Assembly: GCA_903872255.1 (NCBI GenBank)
Contig: CAIQJW010000241.1
Span: forward strand, 1-25,670
Source: an uncultured delta proteobacterium
GTDB lineage: Bacteria > Desulfobacterota > Syntrophorhabdia > Syntrophorhabdales > Syntrophorhabdaceae
Reading direction: 5' to 3'
Length of the DNA: 25,670 nt
Part shown: positions 18,174-25,670 of the stretch, piece by piece
Layout: every line of letters begins with the position of its first letter
Numbering within the stretch: the stretch's first letter is position 1
Notes under the pieces: generated by a model
Databases searched by the model: none
What the model saw: the letters and a program-made list of their open reading frames with translations, nothing else
Told to the model about the DNA's origin: nothing
Translations under genes and position numbers: made by a program

Positions 18174-18611
18174 ATGACACAACCGGCTGCAGATAAGGGC
18201 TTTGAATTCGGGGCGAAGGAAAATGAATTGCTCCTTAGGCTATCAAAAGATCTTACACGGCTCGGTATCGCAATCCTGATCGCAGGGATCCTGCTTGTGC
18301 TCTATCTGGCCGTTTCCTACATAGATCCCGTTGCCGTTGTTCAAGTGAGCGAAGCCCGTCATACCGCGCTGTCTTTTCTCGATTACATGGTTTGGGGACT
18401 TATCGCGCTTCTCGTCATTTATATGAGTATCACCATAATCAAACTGGCAATCCCCGTAAAACTGATCGCAACGACGTCAGGCCTCGACATACCGTATCTC
18501 ATGAGTTTTGTAGAAAAACTGGGAACGCTTTCCCGGATATCCTTCGCAAGTCTGATAGTCATCTGCTGCCTTATGATAGTGAGTCTTGTCATGCTGATAC
18601 TGGTGTTTTAG
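18174..18611 (+). CDS. Three-helix inner-membrane protein, unknown
   Basis: 145 residues with an N-terminal soluble helix (about 1-29), then hydrophobic segments at about 31-50, 68-89 and 121-145. It is not clearly the four-helix DUF350 protein that accompanies the related yjf cluster in E. coli, so I leave the family open. AGAGGAG lies 6 bases before ATG. It follows the ATP-grasp gene by 26 bases on the same strand and is likely the third gene of that operon. Convergent with the lytic transglycosylase gene; 37 bases separate the stops. Confidence 0.75.
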   Translation: MTQPAADKGFEFGAKENELLLRLSKDLTRLGIAILIAGILLVLYLAVSYIDPVAVVQVSEARHTALSFLDYMVWGLIALLVIYMSITIIKLAIPVKLIATTSGLDIPYLMSFVEKLGTLSRISFASLIVICCLMIVSLVMLILVF

Positions 18612-18648
18612 GGGCGGCTCAAGGTTCAAAGTTACGAGAACGAAGTTT

Positions 18649-19902
18649 TTACCGGTACATCAAGGCTTCTGTCCGGTACCAGGCGAGGACTGCATCAAAT
18701 TCTTGGAGATATATCTTGGTTTCCGAAGGGATGGCTGATGCCCAGTTTTCCCCGTGTTTTTCCATGCTCCCTCGCGTTCTGCCTGGGCCGCAGTTGTATG
18801 CGGATGCAAGGAACCGTCCGAGGGCCGGGGGGTCTTCAAACAATCGTTGTTTCCGGGCATCACTCAAGACGTAGATGTCGGCGTCAAAGAGAAGAAAAGA
18901 CGCCTTTGCCGCATTTTCGTGATCTTCCATTCCCCGCACAAAATCCCTGTTTAAACCTGCCTGGGGATAAAGGTTCACGATCCTCTTGTACGTGCCGGGC
19001 ATGAACTGAAAAAGGCCCATTGCACCAGCCTTCGACCGCGAATAGCGATACGCGTTCTGCTTATTTGCGCCCAGGATAACGAGTGTCTCGTTGATAAGTT
19101 TCTCGGGAGTATATTTTCCGCTGGTAAACTTTCCGGGATCGATGTGTTCTATAATGGCAAGTACAAGGGACATATCATTATCAATAAAAGAATTGCAGGA
19201 CCGTGGATTGACGCGCCTGCGGAGAAGATCGTTCTTCGCATCACTGATCACATTACGCAGATAATCGAGGCCGGCCTTCCTGACAGCCGGAATATCGATG
19301 CCCTCGGAATAGGGAGTGTATACGACCTCTTTGAAACCGCCTGCGCTGCGTACCGGCCTCTTAAGGGCAAGAACAATATGATGCTCCTGCGAGATGATCG
19401 TGAATTTTGTATTTACGCCATTTGCTTTGCCCGCTTCGATGACCGCATTTTCCGAGCGTGCGCCGAGCCTTGGATGGACCCTGACGATCTTGATCTCCCG
19501 TGTCGGCACATTTTCCACCGCAAGGAGAATCGTGAATTCGCCGAGCTCGGGTTTCCCGTACGTTACCTGGGTCCTATATTTCTGTCCCTTTTTCCCCTTC
19601 TTTCCCACCTTGATCTTCTTGACGGTCTTTGTCCTAACGACCTTAAAACCGCAGTTTGCCCGTTCAAGCATGGCCCGGGCCCGCGCGATATCCTCGAAAA
19701 TATTAAAATTTATACTGTCTCTTTTACCGCCCGGGGAAGTTATTTCGATCGATTCCTCGACATCAGTCTCAATTTCTTCGTCGGTGTCGGTCATTTGTGC
19801 ATACAGTGGGGCTGAAGCCTGGAATGAACCCAGAATAAAAGACAACAGAAGGACGAGTAAAAACACTTTACCGGTCAGGGTTTTCAGAGGTATTCCTTTC
19901 AA
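18649..19902 (-). CDS. Exported lytic transglycosylase, SLT-like domain
   Basis: Predicted periplasmic peptidoglycan lyase. From TTG 19902 it is 417 residues: a signal peptide with a cleavage site at APLYA-Q (35/36), an acidic stretch, a very basic run around 102-110 (KKIKVGKKGKK), a beta-rich middle, and an SLT-type domain at about 240-415. The domain motif SRSKAGAMGLFQFMPGTYK (about 288-306) is canonical. The usual catalytic Glu lies in a short ES motif just before it; here the best candidate is Glu252 in AIIEHIDPGKF, about 35 residues further upstream, so this is a divergent arrangement or a known subfamily with an insert. The TTG start is chosen because no ATG lies in the frame after the upstream stop, and it retains the Lys residues of the signal peptide; it has no good ribosome binding site. 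Confidence 0.82.
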   Translation of the reverse strand: MKGIPLKTLTGKVFLLVLLLSFILGSFQASAPLYAQMTDTDEEIETDVEESIEITSPGGKRDSINFNIFEDIARARAMLERANCGFKVVRTKTVKKIKVGKKGKKGQKYRTQVTYGKPELGEFTILLAVENVPTREIKIVRVHPRLGARSENAVIEAGKANGVNTKFTIISQEHHIVLALKRPVRSAGGFKEVVYTPYSEGIDIPAVRKAGLDYLRNVISDAKNDLLRRRVNPRSCNSFIDNDMSLVLAIIEHIDPGKFTSGKYTPEKLINETLVILGANKQNAYRYSRSKAGAMGLFQFMPGTYKRIVNLYPQAGLNRDFVRGMEDHENAAKASFLLFDADIYVLSDARKQRLFEDPPALGRFLASAYNCGPGRTRGSMEKHGENWASAIPSETKIYLQEFDAVLAWYRTEALMYR

Positions 19903-19982
19903 TATTACTTTGTAGATTTTCCATCAATACAAATCCACAGACTCTTAAAATAAAGCCTTTTCCAGATAATTTTTCCGCCAGG

Positions 19983-20005
19983 AAAAAACTCGGGACAAGG
20001 CCCCG
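19983..20005 (-). terminator. Intrinsic terminator of the WG-repeat gene
   Basis: On the minus strand CGGGGC (20005-20000) pairs with GTCCCG (19996-19991), one G-T wobble, around a 3-base loop, followed by AG and six T (19988-19983). It lies about 20 bases downstream of the WG-repeat stop and separates that gene from the transglycosylase. Confidence 0.7.
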
Positions 20006-20024
20006 GTATGTTCATTGCGAATTG

Positions 20025-20423
20025 TTATTCACATGGCTCAAAAACATACTTTCCCGTCGTATCAATATAGCCCCATTTGTGCCCGGCCTGGACCCTCGCA
20101 AGCCCTTCAGAAAAACGGTCGGCGCCATCAAACTGTGCCTTTATGACCAGCGCACCTTCCCTGTTTATATATCCCCATTCCCCGTTGAGCTGGATTCGCG
20201 AGAGTCCTTCCGTGAATGGATATGCTGCTTCAAATTGAGGTTCGATCACCACCTTGCCGGAACTGTCGATAAATCCCCATTTTCCGTCACGGGAAATAGC
20301 AAAGAGCCCCGCCTTGTCTTTTTGCTCGATGTCCAGTTGAGAGTATGCGGCTGTCGAGGCAAAACACATGGCTATCACGGACAGCAGGATAGTTAATGAA
20401 TATGCCCTGATCCTGGTTTTCAT
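20025..20423 (-). CDS. Exported WG-repeat protein
   Basis: 132 residues from ATG 20423: a Sec signal peptide (MKTRIRAYSLTILLSVIAMC, cleavage near TAA or YS-Q) and three WG repeats with Trp at 49, 83 and 117, exactly 34 residues apart. Each repeat follows the pattern KWGFID-SGK-VIEPQF-A-PF-EGL. WG (KWG) repeats form beta-sheet surfaces in secreted or periplasmic proteins of poorly known function, probably protein or ligand binding. The last repeat is cut short at VFEPCE, so the array may have lost repeats. GAGGTG precedes the ATG. Downstream is a clear terminator. The 195-base gap between it and RNase R holds no gene or strong promoter I can see. Confidence 0.82.
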   Translation of the reverse strand: MKTRIRAYSLTILLSVIAMCFASTAAYSQLDIEQKDKAGLFAISRDGKWGFIDSSGKVVIEPQFEAAYPFTEGLSRIQLNGEWGYINREGALVIKAQFDGADRFSEGLARVQAGHKWGYIDTTGKYVFEPCE

Positions 20424-20618
20424 GACCTGCACCTCATGCAATAATATTAAAATGGCACTGGCCCCGGATCCGCGGAGCTGATCGACCGGGCCTGTGATGC
20501 CGGTTCCGTTTGTAATCATAGCATATCCTGGCCGCCCGCAAAAGGTTTAAAGAAGTTTCGAATAACCTGTGGACATAGAAATGGAGGCAATCTATTAGAA
20601 GACAGCCTTTGCCGGATC

Positions 20619-22727
20619 TTAAGGAGCGCATACCTCGAAATGAAGCCTGTTGGATGTCACATCGGCCAGGACAACCTTGATGGCGACCGTGTCGCCGATG
20701 CGATAGCTTTTGTGGGTCCTCGTGCCTATGATCCTGTACCGCTCTTCCTCGAAATGGTAATAATCATCAACGAGGCTTGAGACAAGGACGAGCCCTTCTA
20801 CAAAGATGCCGGTAAGCTCTACAAAAAAGCCGAATGATGTTACGTGCGAAATGACACCCTCAAATGTCTCGCCAAGCTTGTCCTTCATATAAAGTATGCG
20901 GATCCTCTCCTCGAGTTCCCGCTCCGCGTCCATAACGAGGCGCTCCCGCCCGGACAGGTGACTGGCCATTGTTATGAGCTGTTCATCGGTATAGAGAAGT
21001 TCTTTCGTTCCTGCAAGGATGTTCTTGAGTATACGGTGGCAGACAAGGTCGGGATATCGTCTGATGGGAGATGTGAAGTGCAGGTAACTTTCCGAGGCGA
21101 GTCCGAAATGTCCCCGGTTAACGGCAGAGTATCGGGCCTGCTTCATTGACCTCAACAGGACCCTGTTGACGATAAATTCGTACTTTGTGCCGCAGACATT
21201 TGTGAGTACATCCTGAAGGGCCGTTGCTGTGCCTCTTTTTTTGAATCCTATGCCGAGGCTCTGGAGCAGGCGCTCAAAATCGCGAAGTTTTTCCTTTTCA
21301 GGTGGTTCGTGGATCCTGAAGAGCGCCGAAATGCCGCGACCTTCAAGGAAGCGGGCAACAGCCTCGTTTGCCGATATCATGAATTCTTCAATGATCCTGT
21401 GGGAGTTGAGCCGCTCGGCCCTAATGATTTGGCTGATACCTCCTGTAATATCGAAGATAACCGCTGGTTCGGGAAGGTCGAAATCTATGCTTCCCCTGTT
21501 TTCACGTAAACACGTTATGAGGGCGGCCAACTCGGCCATATTTTCGAGATCGGTCAGGCAGGGATCAAGTTTGCAGCGGACCTTCGCATCGCGGTTGACT
21601 GTGGCCGCCTCTACTGCCTCGTAGGTAAGCCGCATGTGGCTATTTATGATGGACGGGTAGAACGACGAACCCGTGATCCTCCCTTCGCGATCAAATCTCA
21701 TGCTCGCTGTCAATGTGTATCGGTCTTCCAGTGGGTTTAAGCTGCATATCCCGTTTGAAAGCGCCTTGGGGAGCATGGGGAGCACCCGGTCGGGAAAATA
21801 GATGCTCGTACCCCGTTTATAGGCCTCTTCGTCGAGCAGGGACCCGGGTTTTACATAATGGGATACGTCGGCAATTGCCACGTGGAGGGTAAAGCCGCGC
21901 GATGTGCGTTCCACGGCCACTGCATCGTCAAAGTCCCGTGCGCTCTGGCCGTCAATCGTAACGAACTTGAGCTCCCGCAGGTCTTTCCTGCCTGCCGGCA
22001 GTATGTCCTGCGCAACGTTTGCGGCCTCATCCTCGGCGGCTTTACTGAAGCGCCGTACCAGCGAATGCTTGTATTCTATAAATTTCGTTATGGCCGTGAG
22101 GCTGGTGAGTGCGCCGATGACCTTTACGATCTTGCATTGAGGATCGGGTTTATCACCAGGGAATGCCGTTATCTCCGCAACGACAAGCTGACCGTCCGGG
22201 ATATCTTTATCCCCGCCTATAACGCGATATTCTGTGTTATAACGGTAATCTTCAGGAGTAATATAAAGCTGATTATTATATCTCTTGGTAAACCCTATGA
22301 TCTTGTTAGATTTACGAGAAATTACACGAATTATCTTGCCTTCAGGCTTGCCCCGGAAGTAATGGTCCAACCTCACCGTCACCCGGTCACCGTGCACGGC
22401 ATTGTTAAAATTGCGCGACGAGACAAAAACATCACGCTGGCCCTCGGTATCGGGTATGACGAAACCGTTGCCGCTGCGGGTGCACCACAATGTTCCGGAA
22501 ATAAGGTTCATTTCTTTGGTCAGGCCGAATCGTTTATTTTTAAGCTCGATCACGCGGCCTTTTGCTATGAGCGAATTAATGATTTTCATTAGTTCGCTGC
22601 GTTTCGGCCGGTCCTGGCTGAAGATATTCTCAAGCTCATCGATCCCGACAGGCCGCCGGGCATTTGAGAATATTTTCAATATATTGTCTTCGGTAACGGA
22701 GACCGGATCTTTTCTTTTGCGTTTCAT
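20619..22727 (-). CDS. rnr: Ribonuclease R (RNase II/RNB family exoribonuclease)
   Basis: 702 residues. Hydrolytic 3'-to-5' exoribonuclease that degrades structured RNA (mRNA, rRNA quality control). Order: an N-terminal helix-turn-helix region (about 10-70, VTEDNILKIFSNARRPV), cold-shock-type OB domains, the RNB catalytic domain with VTIDGQSARDFDDAV (Asp259, 265, 267, 268 as the metal site), HVAIADVSHYV, GTSIYFPDRVLPMLP, then FTSPIRRYPDLVCHR, and a C-terminal S1 domain (ETFEGVISHVTSFGFFVEL). The Lys-rich tail after S1 seen in enterobacterial RNase R is absent, and the gene ends soon after S1. The ATG follows AAGG at about 10 bases. Divergent from the kor operon. Identity as RNase R over RNase II rests on the N-terminal helix-turn-helix and length. 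Confidence 0.94.
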   Translation of the reverse strand: MKRKRKDPVSVTEDNILKIFSNARRPVGIDELENIFSQDRPKRSELMKIINSLIAKGRVIELKNKRFGLTKEMNLISGTLWCTRSGNGFVIPDTEGQRDVFVSSRNFNNAVHGDRVTVRLDHYFRGKPEGKIIRVISRKSNKIIGFTKRYNNQLYITPEDYRYNTEYRVIGGDKDIPDGQLVVAEITAFPGDKPDPQCKIVKVIGALTSLTAITKFIEYKHSLVRRFSKAAEDEAANVAQDILPAGRKDLRELKFVTIDGQSARDFDDAVAVERTSRGFTLHVAIADVSHYVKPGSLLDEEAYKRGTSIYFPDRVLPMLPKALSNGICSLNPLEDRYTLTASMRFDREGRITGSSFYPSIINSHMRLTYEAVEAATVNRDAKVRCKLDPCLTDLENMAELAALITCLRENRGSIDFDLPEPAVIFDITGGISQIIRAERLNSHRIIEEFMISANEAVARFLEGRGISALFRIHEPPEKEKLRDFERLLQSLGIGFKKRGTATALQDVLTNVCGTKYEFIVNRVLLRSMKQARYSAVNRGHFGLASESYLHFTSPIRRYPDLVCHRILKNILAGTKELLYTDEQLITMASHLSGRERLVMDAERELEERIRILYMKDKLGETFEGVISHVTSFGFFVELTGIFVEGLVLVSSLVDDYYHFEEERYRIIGTRTHKSYRIGDTVAIKVVLADVTSNRLHFEVCAP

Positions 22728-22748
22728 ACTATCGATACCTTAAATATC

Positions 22749-22777
22749 CTTATATCACGTTTGGCGGGTATATCCAA
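22749..22777 (-). promoter_or_regulatory. Predicted rnr promoter
   Basis: On the minus strand TTGGAT (22777-22772), 17 bp, TATAAG (22754-22749), a good sigma-70-type match, 21 bases before the rnr ATG. Confidence 0.5.
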
Positions 22778-22797
22778 AAAGTTTGAATCGTACAGCA

Positions 22798-22826
22798 TTG
22801 CTATTTGCCTGTTAAGACCATATAAT
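22798..22826 (+). promoter_or_regulatory. Predicted promoter of the kor operon
   Basis: TTGCTA (22798-22803), exactly 17 bp, and a perfect TATAAT (22821-22826). Predicted transcript start near 22833 gives a leader of only about 10 bases, with GGGG as the only ribosome-binding-like element before ATG 22843. Confidence 0.6.
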
Positions 22827-22842
22827 AATTTTTGGGGCTTAT

Positions 22843-24555
22843 ATGGACTACAGCATAAAAATTGGCGGTGAGGCAGGGCAGGGGATCCAGACGATCGGCG
22901 ATGTCCTTGGCAGGGTTTTTGCGCGGTCCGGATATCATGTCTTTACCAATCAGGACTATGAATCGCGGATACGGGGCGGGCATAATTTTTATCAGATACG
23001 GCTGTCGGATATGCCTGTGCGGGCGCCGAAAAGGGAGCTCGATATCCTTATTGCCCTCGACGGTGCATCAATAACCTTTCACCAGCCCGAAATGCGTGAA
23101 GACGGGACCATCATTTACGATTCCGCATTATTAATGAAAACCTTTGACGGGCCGCAATTTCTGGACATCCCGTTCCTCAAACTTGCGACGGATACCGGTG
23201 CGGGCAAGATCGCGGCGAACACTGTCGCGACAGGCGCTGTCCTCGGGATGCTCGGTTTTTCACTTGAGCCGCTGTTTGACATCATGGATATTATCCTGAA
23301 GAAAAAGGATGATGAGGCCCGTCGGCAGAACAGGCTTTCGGCTGTCGCGGGTCGCGATTATGCGGTCGCGAACTGCCAGCGCTGTTCGTTTACCCTTAGT
23401 CCGGCAGGTCCTCCAAAGATGCTCCTTCCCGGCAGCGAGGCGGTGGGATTAGGCGCCCTTGCAGGAGGATGCCAGTTCTACAGCGCGTATCCGATGAGCC
23501 CTTCAACGGGCATTATGGTCTATATCGGGGCAAAGGCAAAGGAATACGGAATAGTCATGGAGCAGGCAGAGGACGAGATCGCCGCGATCAATATGGCCCT
23601 CGGCGCGTCGTACGCGGGTGTCCGGTCAATGACCGGGACCTCGGGGGGCGGCTTTGCCCTGATGGTCGAAGGGCTTTCGCTCGCGGCTATTACCGAGACC
23701 CCCATTGTCATAGCCCTTGCCCAGCGGCCCGGGCCGGCCACGGGGCTGCCTTCACGGACTGAGCAAGCTGATCTTCTTTTCGCGCTTTATGCCGGCCATG
23801 GCGAATTTCCCCGCATTATATTTGCTCCGGGCGATCCGGAGCAGGCCATCCGGCTGACAGCAAAGGCCTTTGACCTGGCGCAGAAGTATCAAATCCCCGC
23901 CATAGTGATGACGGACCAGTATCTCGGGGACAGCCAGTGGACATTTGACAGTATTTCCCTTGACGGCATGGCCTTACGTGACTTTAGGGCAGGTACAGGA
24001 GAGATTGACCGGCTTGACCGATATATGCGGCATGCCTTTACGGAAACAGGTATATCGCCTTTTGCCATACCGGGAAAAACAAGGCATGTCGTTGTCACCG
24101 ACAGTGACGAGCACACGGAAGCGGGACATCTCGTCGAAGACGCCCTGATACGCAGAAAGATGGTAGAGAAGCGGCTTTTTTGCAAGATCGAAGATATCAG
24201 GAAGGAAATTGCACCCCCTGCGTATTTCGGTCCTGAAAATGCGGCGACCGTTCTCATATCATGGGGATCGACATACGGTATTATCAGGGAGGCCGCGGAG
24301 AAATTGGCCGACGAGAGGGTCGGAATGCTCCATTTCAGCGAGATATACCCATTTCCGGGACGGGAAAAATTTGATTACACGGGTCTTCTCAACAGGGCCG
24401 ACCGAAGGATATGCATAGAGAACAATGCGACATCCCAGTTCGCTCAGCTTCTCGAGGCGCAATCGGGATGCACGGTTACGGACAGGATGACGCGGTATGA
24501 CGGCAGGCCCTGGCTGGTCGAGGAATTACTGGAGGAATTACGTGGCCGAACTTGA
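22843..24555 (+). CDS. 2-oxoacid:ferredoxin oxidoreductase, gamma-alpha fusion subunit
   Basis: 570 residues. With the beta subunit it oxidatively decarboxylates a 2-oxoacid (2-oxoglutarate, pyruvate or branched-chain) to acyl-CoA, reducing ferredoxin. The gamma domain occupies about 1-185: GGEAGQGIQTIGDVLG at the start and DYESRIRGGHNFYQIRLSD. The pyrimidine-binding alpha domain begins near GSEAVGLGALAGGCQFYSAYPMSPST: typical for 2-oxoacid:acceptor alpha subunits, with MEQAEDEIAAINMALGASYAG, MTGTSGGGFALMVEGLSLAAITETP and RPGPATGLPSRTEQADL. A transketolase-type C-terminal domain follows (ATVLISWGSTYGIIREAAEKL). No ferredoxin-like delta subunit is fused or seen in this window. KorA/VorB-type is the likeliest class; the substrate cannot be fixed from sequence. 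It overlaps the beta gene by 14 bases. Confidence 0.94.
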   Translation: MDYSIKIGGEAGQGIQTIGDVLGRVFARSGYHVFTNQDYESRIRGGHNFYQIRLSDMPVRAPKRELDILIALDGASITFHQPEMREDGTIIYDSALLMKTFDGPQFLDIPFLKLATDTGAGKIAANTVATGAVLGMLGFSLEPLFDIMDIILKKKDDEARRQNRLSAVAGRDYAVANCQRCSFTLSPAGPPKMLLPGSEAVGLGALAGGCQFYSAYPMSPSTGIMVYIGAKAKEYGIVMEQAEDEIAAINMALGASYAGVRSMTGTSGGGFALMVEGLSLAAITETPIVIALAQRPGPATGLPSRTEQADLLFALYAGHGEFPRIIFAPGDPEQAIRLTAKAFDLAQKYQIPAIVMTDQYLGDSQWTFDSISLDGMALRDFRAGTGEIDRLDRYMRHAFTETGISPFAIPGKTRHVVVTDSDEHTEAGHLVEDALIRRKMVEKRLFCKIEDIRKEIAPPAYFGPENAATVLISWGSTYGIIREAAEKLADERVGMLHFSEIYPFPGREKFDYTGLLNRADRRICIENNATSQFAQLLEAQSGCTVTDRMTRYDGRPWLVEELLEELRGRT

Positions 24556-25405
24556 AAAATATCAGGGCGAGGCGCCTGCCTGGTGTCCCGGGTGCGGCAA
24601 TTTTGCGATATTGCGCGCTTTCAAGGAAGCTCTTGCGGAAGAAAATATCGAGCCCGATCAACTCTGCATTGTGTCAGGCATAGGACAGGCGGGCAAATTT
24701 CCCCATTATGTCCGGTGCAACACCTTTAACGGCCTCCACGGACGTTCTCTTCCCGCAGCTACCGGGATCAAGCTTGCCAATCATAATATGCTGGTCATGG
24801 CTGTCGGCGGAGACGGCGATATGTACGGCGAAGGGGGCAATCATCTCCTGCATGCCATGCGGCGCAATATAGGCATCAAGGTTTTCGTTCACGATAACCA
24901 GATCTACGGTCTTACAAAAGGCCAGGCGTCACCGACAAGCATGGAAGGCATGGTAACGAAAAACCAGCCTTTCGGGGTTCTCTCCGAACAGTTAAACCCT
25001 ATGGCGATGGCCATCTCTCTTGACTGCGGATTTGTGGCGAGGGGCTATGCGGGAGATTACATGCATCTTAAGGACCTGATGCGGGAGGCCATCCGGTATC
25101 CCGGGTTTTCCCTGGTGGACATACTTCAGCCATGCGTATCTTTCAATAAGATCAATACATTTGAATGGTATTCCAAAAGGGTTTACCACATAGGGGACGA
25201 TCATGACCCTCTAGACAGGATCAAGGCGTTTACGAAGGCGCTGGAATGGGGCGACAGGATACCTATCGGCGTCATCTATCGCAATGACCGTCCCAGTTTT
25301 GAAAGCCGTGTTCCCGTTTTGAGCGATGGGCCGCTTGTCGACGCCAGGCCGGAATGGGAAACGCTCGAGAAGAAATTGGCTGAAACTTTACGCGAATTCT
25401 ATTAA
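24542..25405 (+). CDS. 2-oxoacid:ferredoxin oxidoreductase, beta subunit
   Basis: 287 residues from GTG 24542, chosen because GGAGGA (24531-24536) sits 5 bases upstream and the ORF upstream of it has no sensible N-terminus. It is the TPP and Fe-S subunit: WCPGCGN (Cys15, Cys18), SGIGQAGKFPHY, HGRSLPAATGIKLAN, the TPP-binding GGDGDMYGEGGNH (from Gly89) and DNQIYGLTKGQASPTS. QPC (Cys198) matches the fourth cluster ligand position of KorB. At the usual third ligand position, GIGC in KorB, this protein has Gln49 (GIGQ), with Cys42 seven residues earlier. Tightly coupled to the alpha gene by overlapping stop and start. Confidence 0.94.
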   Translation: MAELEKYQGEAPAWCPGCGNFAILRAFKEALAEENIEPDQLCIVSGIGQAGKFPHYVRCNTFNGLHGRSLPAATGIKLANHNMLVMAVGGDGDMYGEGGNHLLHAMRRNIGIKVFVHDNQIYGLTKGQASPTSMEGMVTKNQPFGVLSEQLNPMAMAISLDCGFVARGYAGDYMHLKDLMREAIRYPGFSLVDILQPCVSFNKINTFEWYSKRVYHIGDDHDPLDRIKAFTKALEWGDRIPIGVIYRNDRPSFESRVPVLSDGPLVDARPEWETLEKKLAETLREFY

Positions 25406-25450
25406 AATACATATCCAGTTGAGTTGAAATGAAATAAGGAGGAGGGCGCG

Positions 25451-25670
25451 ATGAATCTCAAAGCTATTCAGAAGATCTGTTACGGGGTGTATATCATCAG
25501 TTCGAAGAAGGATGATAAGATAAACGGGCAAATAGCCAATACGGCTTTTCAGATCACATCCGATCCGCCGACCATGGCGATCAGTATCAACAAACAGAAT
25601 CTGACCCACCAGTTCATAGAGTCAAGCAAGGTCTTTACCATATCGATCCTTTCAAAATTGGCCCCCATGA
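25451..25670 (+). CDS. Flavin reductase-like FMN-binding protein, 3' end outside window
   Basis: The ATG at 25451 follows a strong AAGGAGG about 8-14 bases upstream, and the frame stays open to the window end (73 codons). It reads MNLKAIQKICYGVYIISSKK, then GQIANTAFQITSDPPTMAIS and NKQNLTHQFIESSKVFTISI, the N-terminus of the flavin reductase-like (FMN-binding split barrel) family. In anaerobes this domain is often followed by rubredoxin, as in high-molecular-weight rubredoxin; whether that is true here cannot be seen. It starts 45 bases after the beta subunit stop and is probably in the same operon, suggesting electron transfer linked to low-potential metabolism. Confidence 0.82.
   Translation, partial: MNLKAIQKICYGVYIISSKKDDKINGQIANTAFQITSDPPTMAISINKQNLTHQFIESSKVFTISILSKLAPM

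Noticed and set aside
20434..20631. 65-residue minus-strand frame between the WG gene and RNase R
   Set aside because: Overlaps the end of rnr, no ribosome binding site, and no family resemblance.

Overview
The window looks like chromosomal DNA from a Gram-negative, anaerobic or facultatively anaerobic bacterium. The lipoprotein and Sec-type signal peptides, the two-subunit 2-oxoacid:acceptor oxidoreductase followed by a flavin reductase-like gene, the CHASE/PAS hybrid kinase and the mixed strand layout would fit a Desulfobacterota-type (former deltaproteobacterial) lineage. That placement is inference only: there is no rRNA or other marker gene here, and I see no tRNA, CRISPR array or intact insertion sequence.

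Layout. Bases 1-2850 are the 3' part of a large YD-repeat/RHS gene (+) with a core domain and an unrecognised C-terminal tip. A gene-poor stretch of about 600 bases follows, with a hairpin terminator, a 23-bp tandem repeat and no convincing gene. Bases 3450-5609 (-) are katG (catalase-peroxidase). A 339-base divergent spacer carries a perfect 9-bp dyad beside a consensus -35 on the katG side and an extended -10 promoter for ettA on the other side. Then come ettA (5949-7634), an exported CocE/X-Pro dipeptidyl-peptidase-like hydrolase (7771-9894), a small membrane protein (-, near 9920-10195), a cupin of the phosphomannose-isomerase type (10332-10682) and a CHASE-PAS-PAS-HisKA-HATPase-REC hybrid kinase (10734-13568).

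Bases 13569-14128 hold no intact gene. They contain a recognisable cheB 3' remnant, short TTCAAAG repeats and a structured leader upstream of glgP. Glycogen phosphorylase (14129-16630) is followed by a three-gene cluster: a YgiB-like lipoprotein, a YgiC-like ATP-grasp enzyme of the glutathionylspermidine-synthase family, and a three-helix membrane protein (16719-18611). This cluster is the best candidate here for a poorly characterised envelope system.

Three minus-strand genes follow: an exported lytic transglycosylase (18649-19902), an exported WG-repeat protein (20025-20423) with its own terminator, and RNase R (20619-22727). RNase R is divergent from a 2-oxoacid:ferredoxin oxidoreductase operon (gamma-alpha fusion at 22843, beta at 24542), which continues into a flavin reductase-like gene cut by the window end.

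Functional reading: the right end is anaerobic central metabolism (low-potential oxidation of 2-oxoacids passing electrons to ferredoxin), the middle is glycogen mobilisation and envelope biology, and the left has oxidative defence (KatG), translation control (EttA) and a polymorphic-toxin-like RHS protein. Most genes appear to be short independent transcription units. Only the YgiB/YgiC/membrane trio and the kor operon look like real operons.
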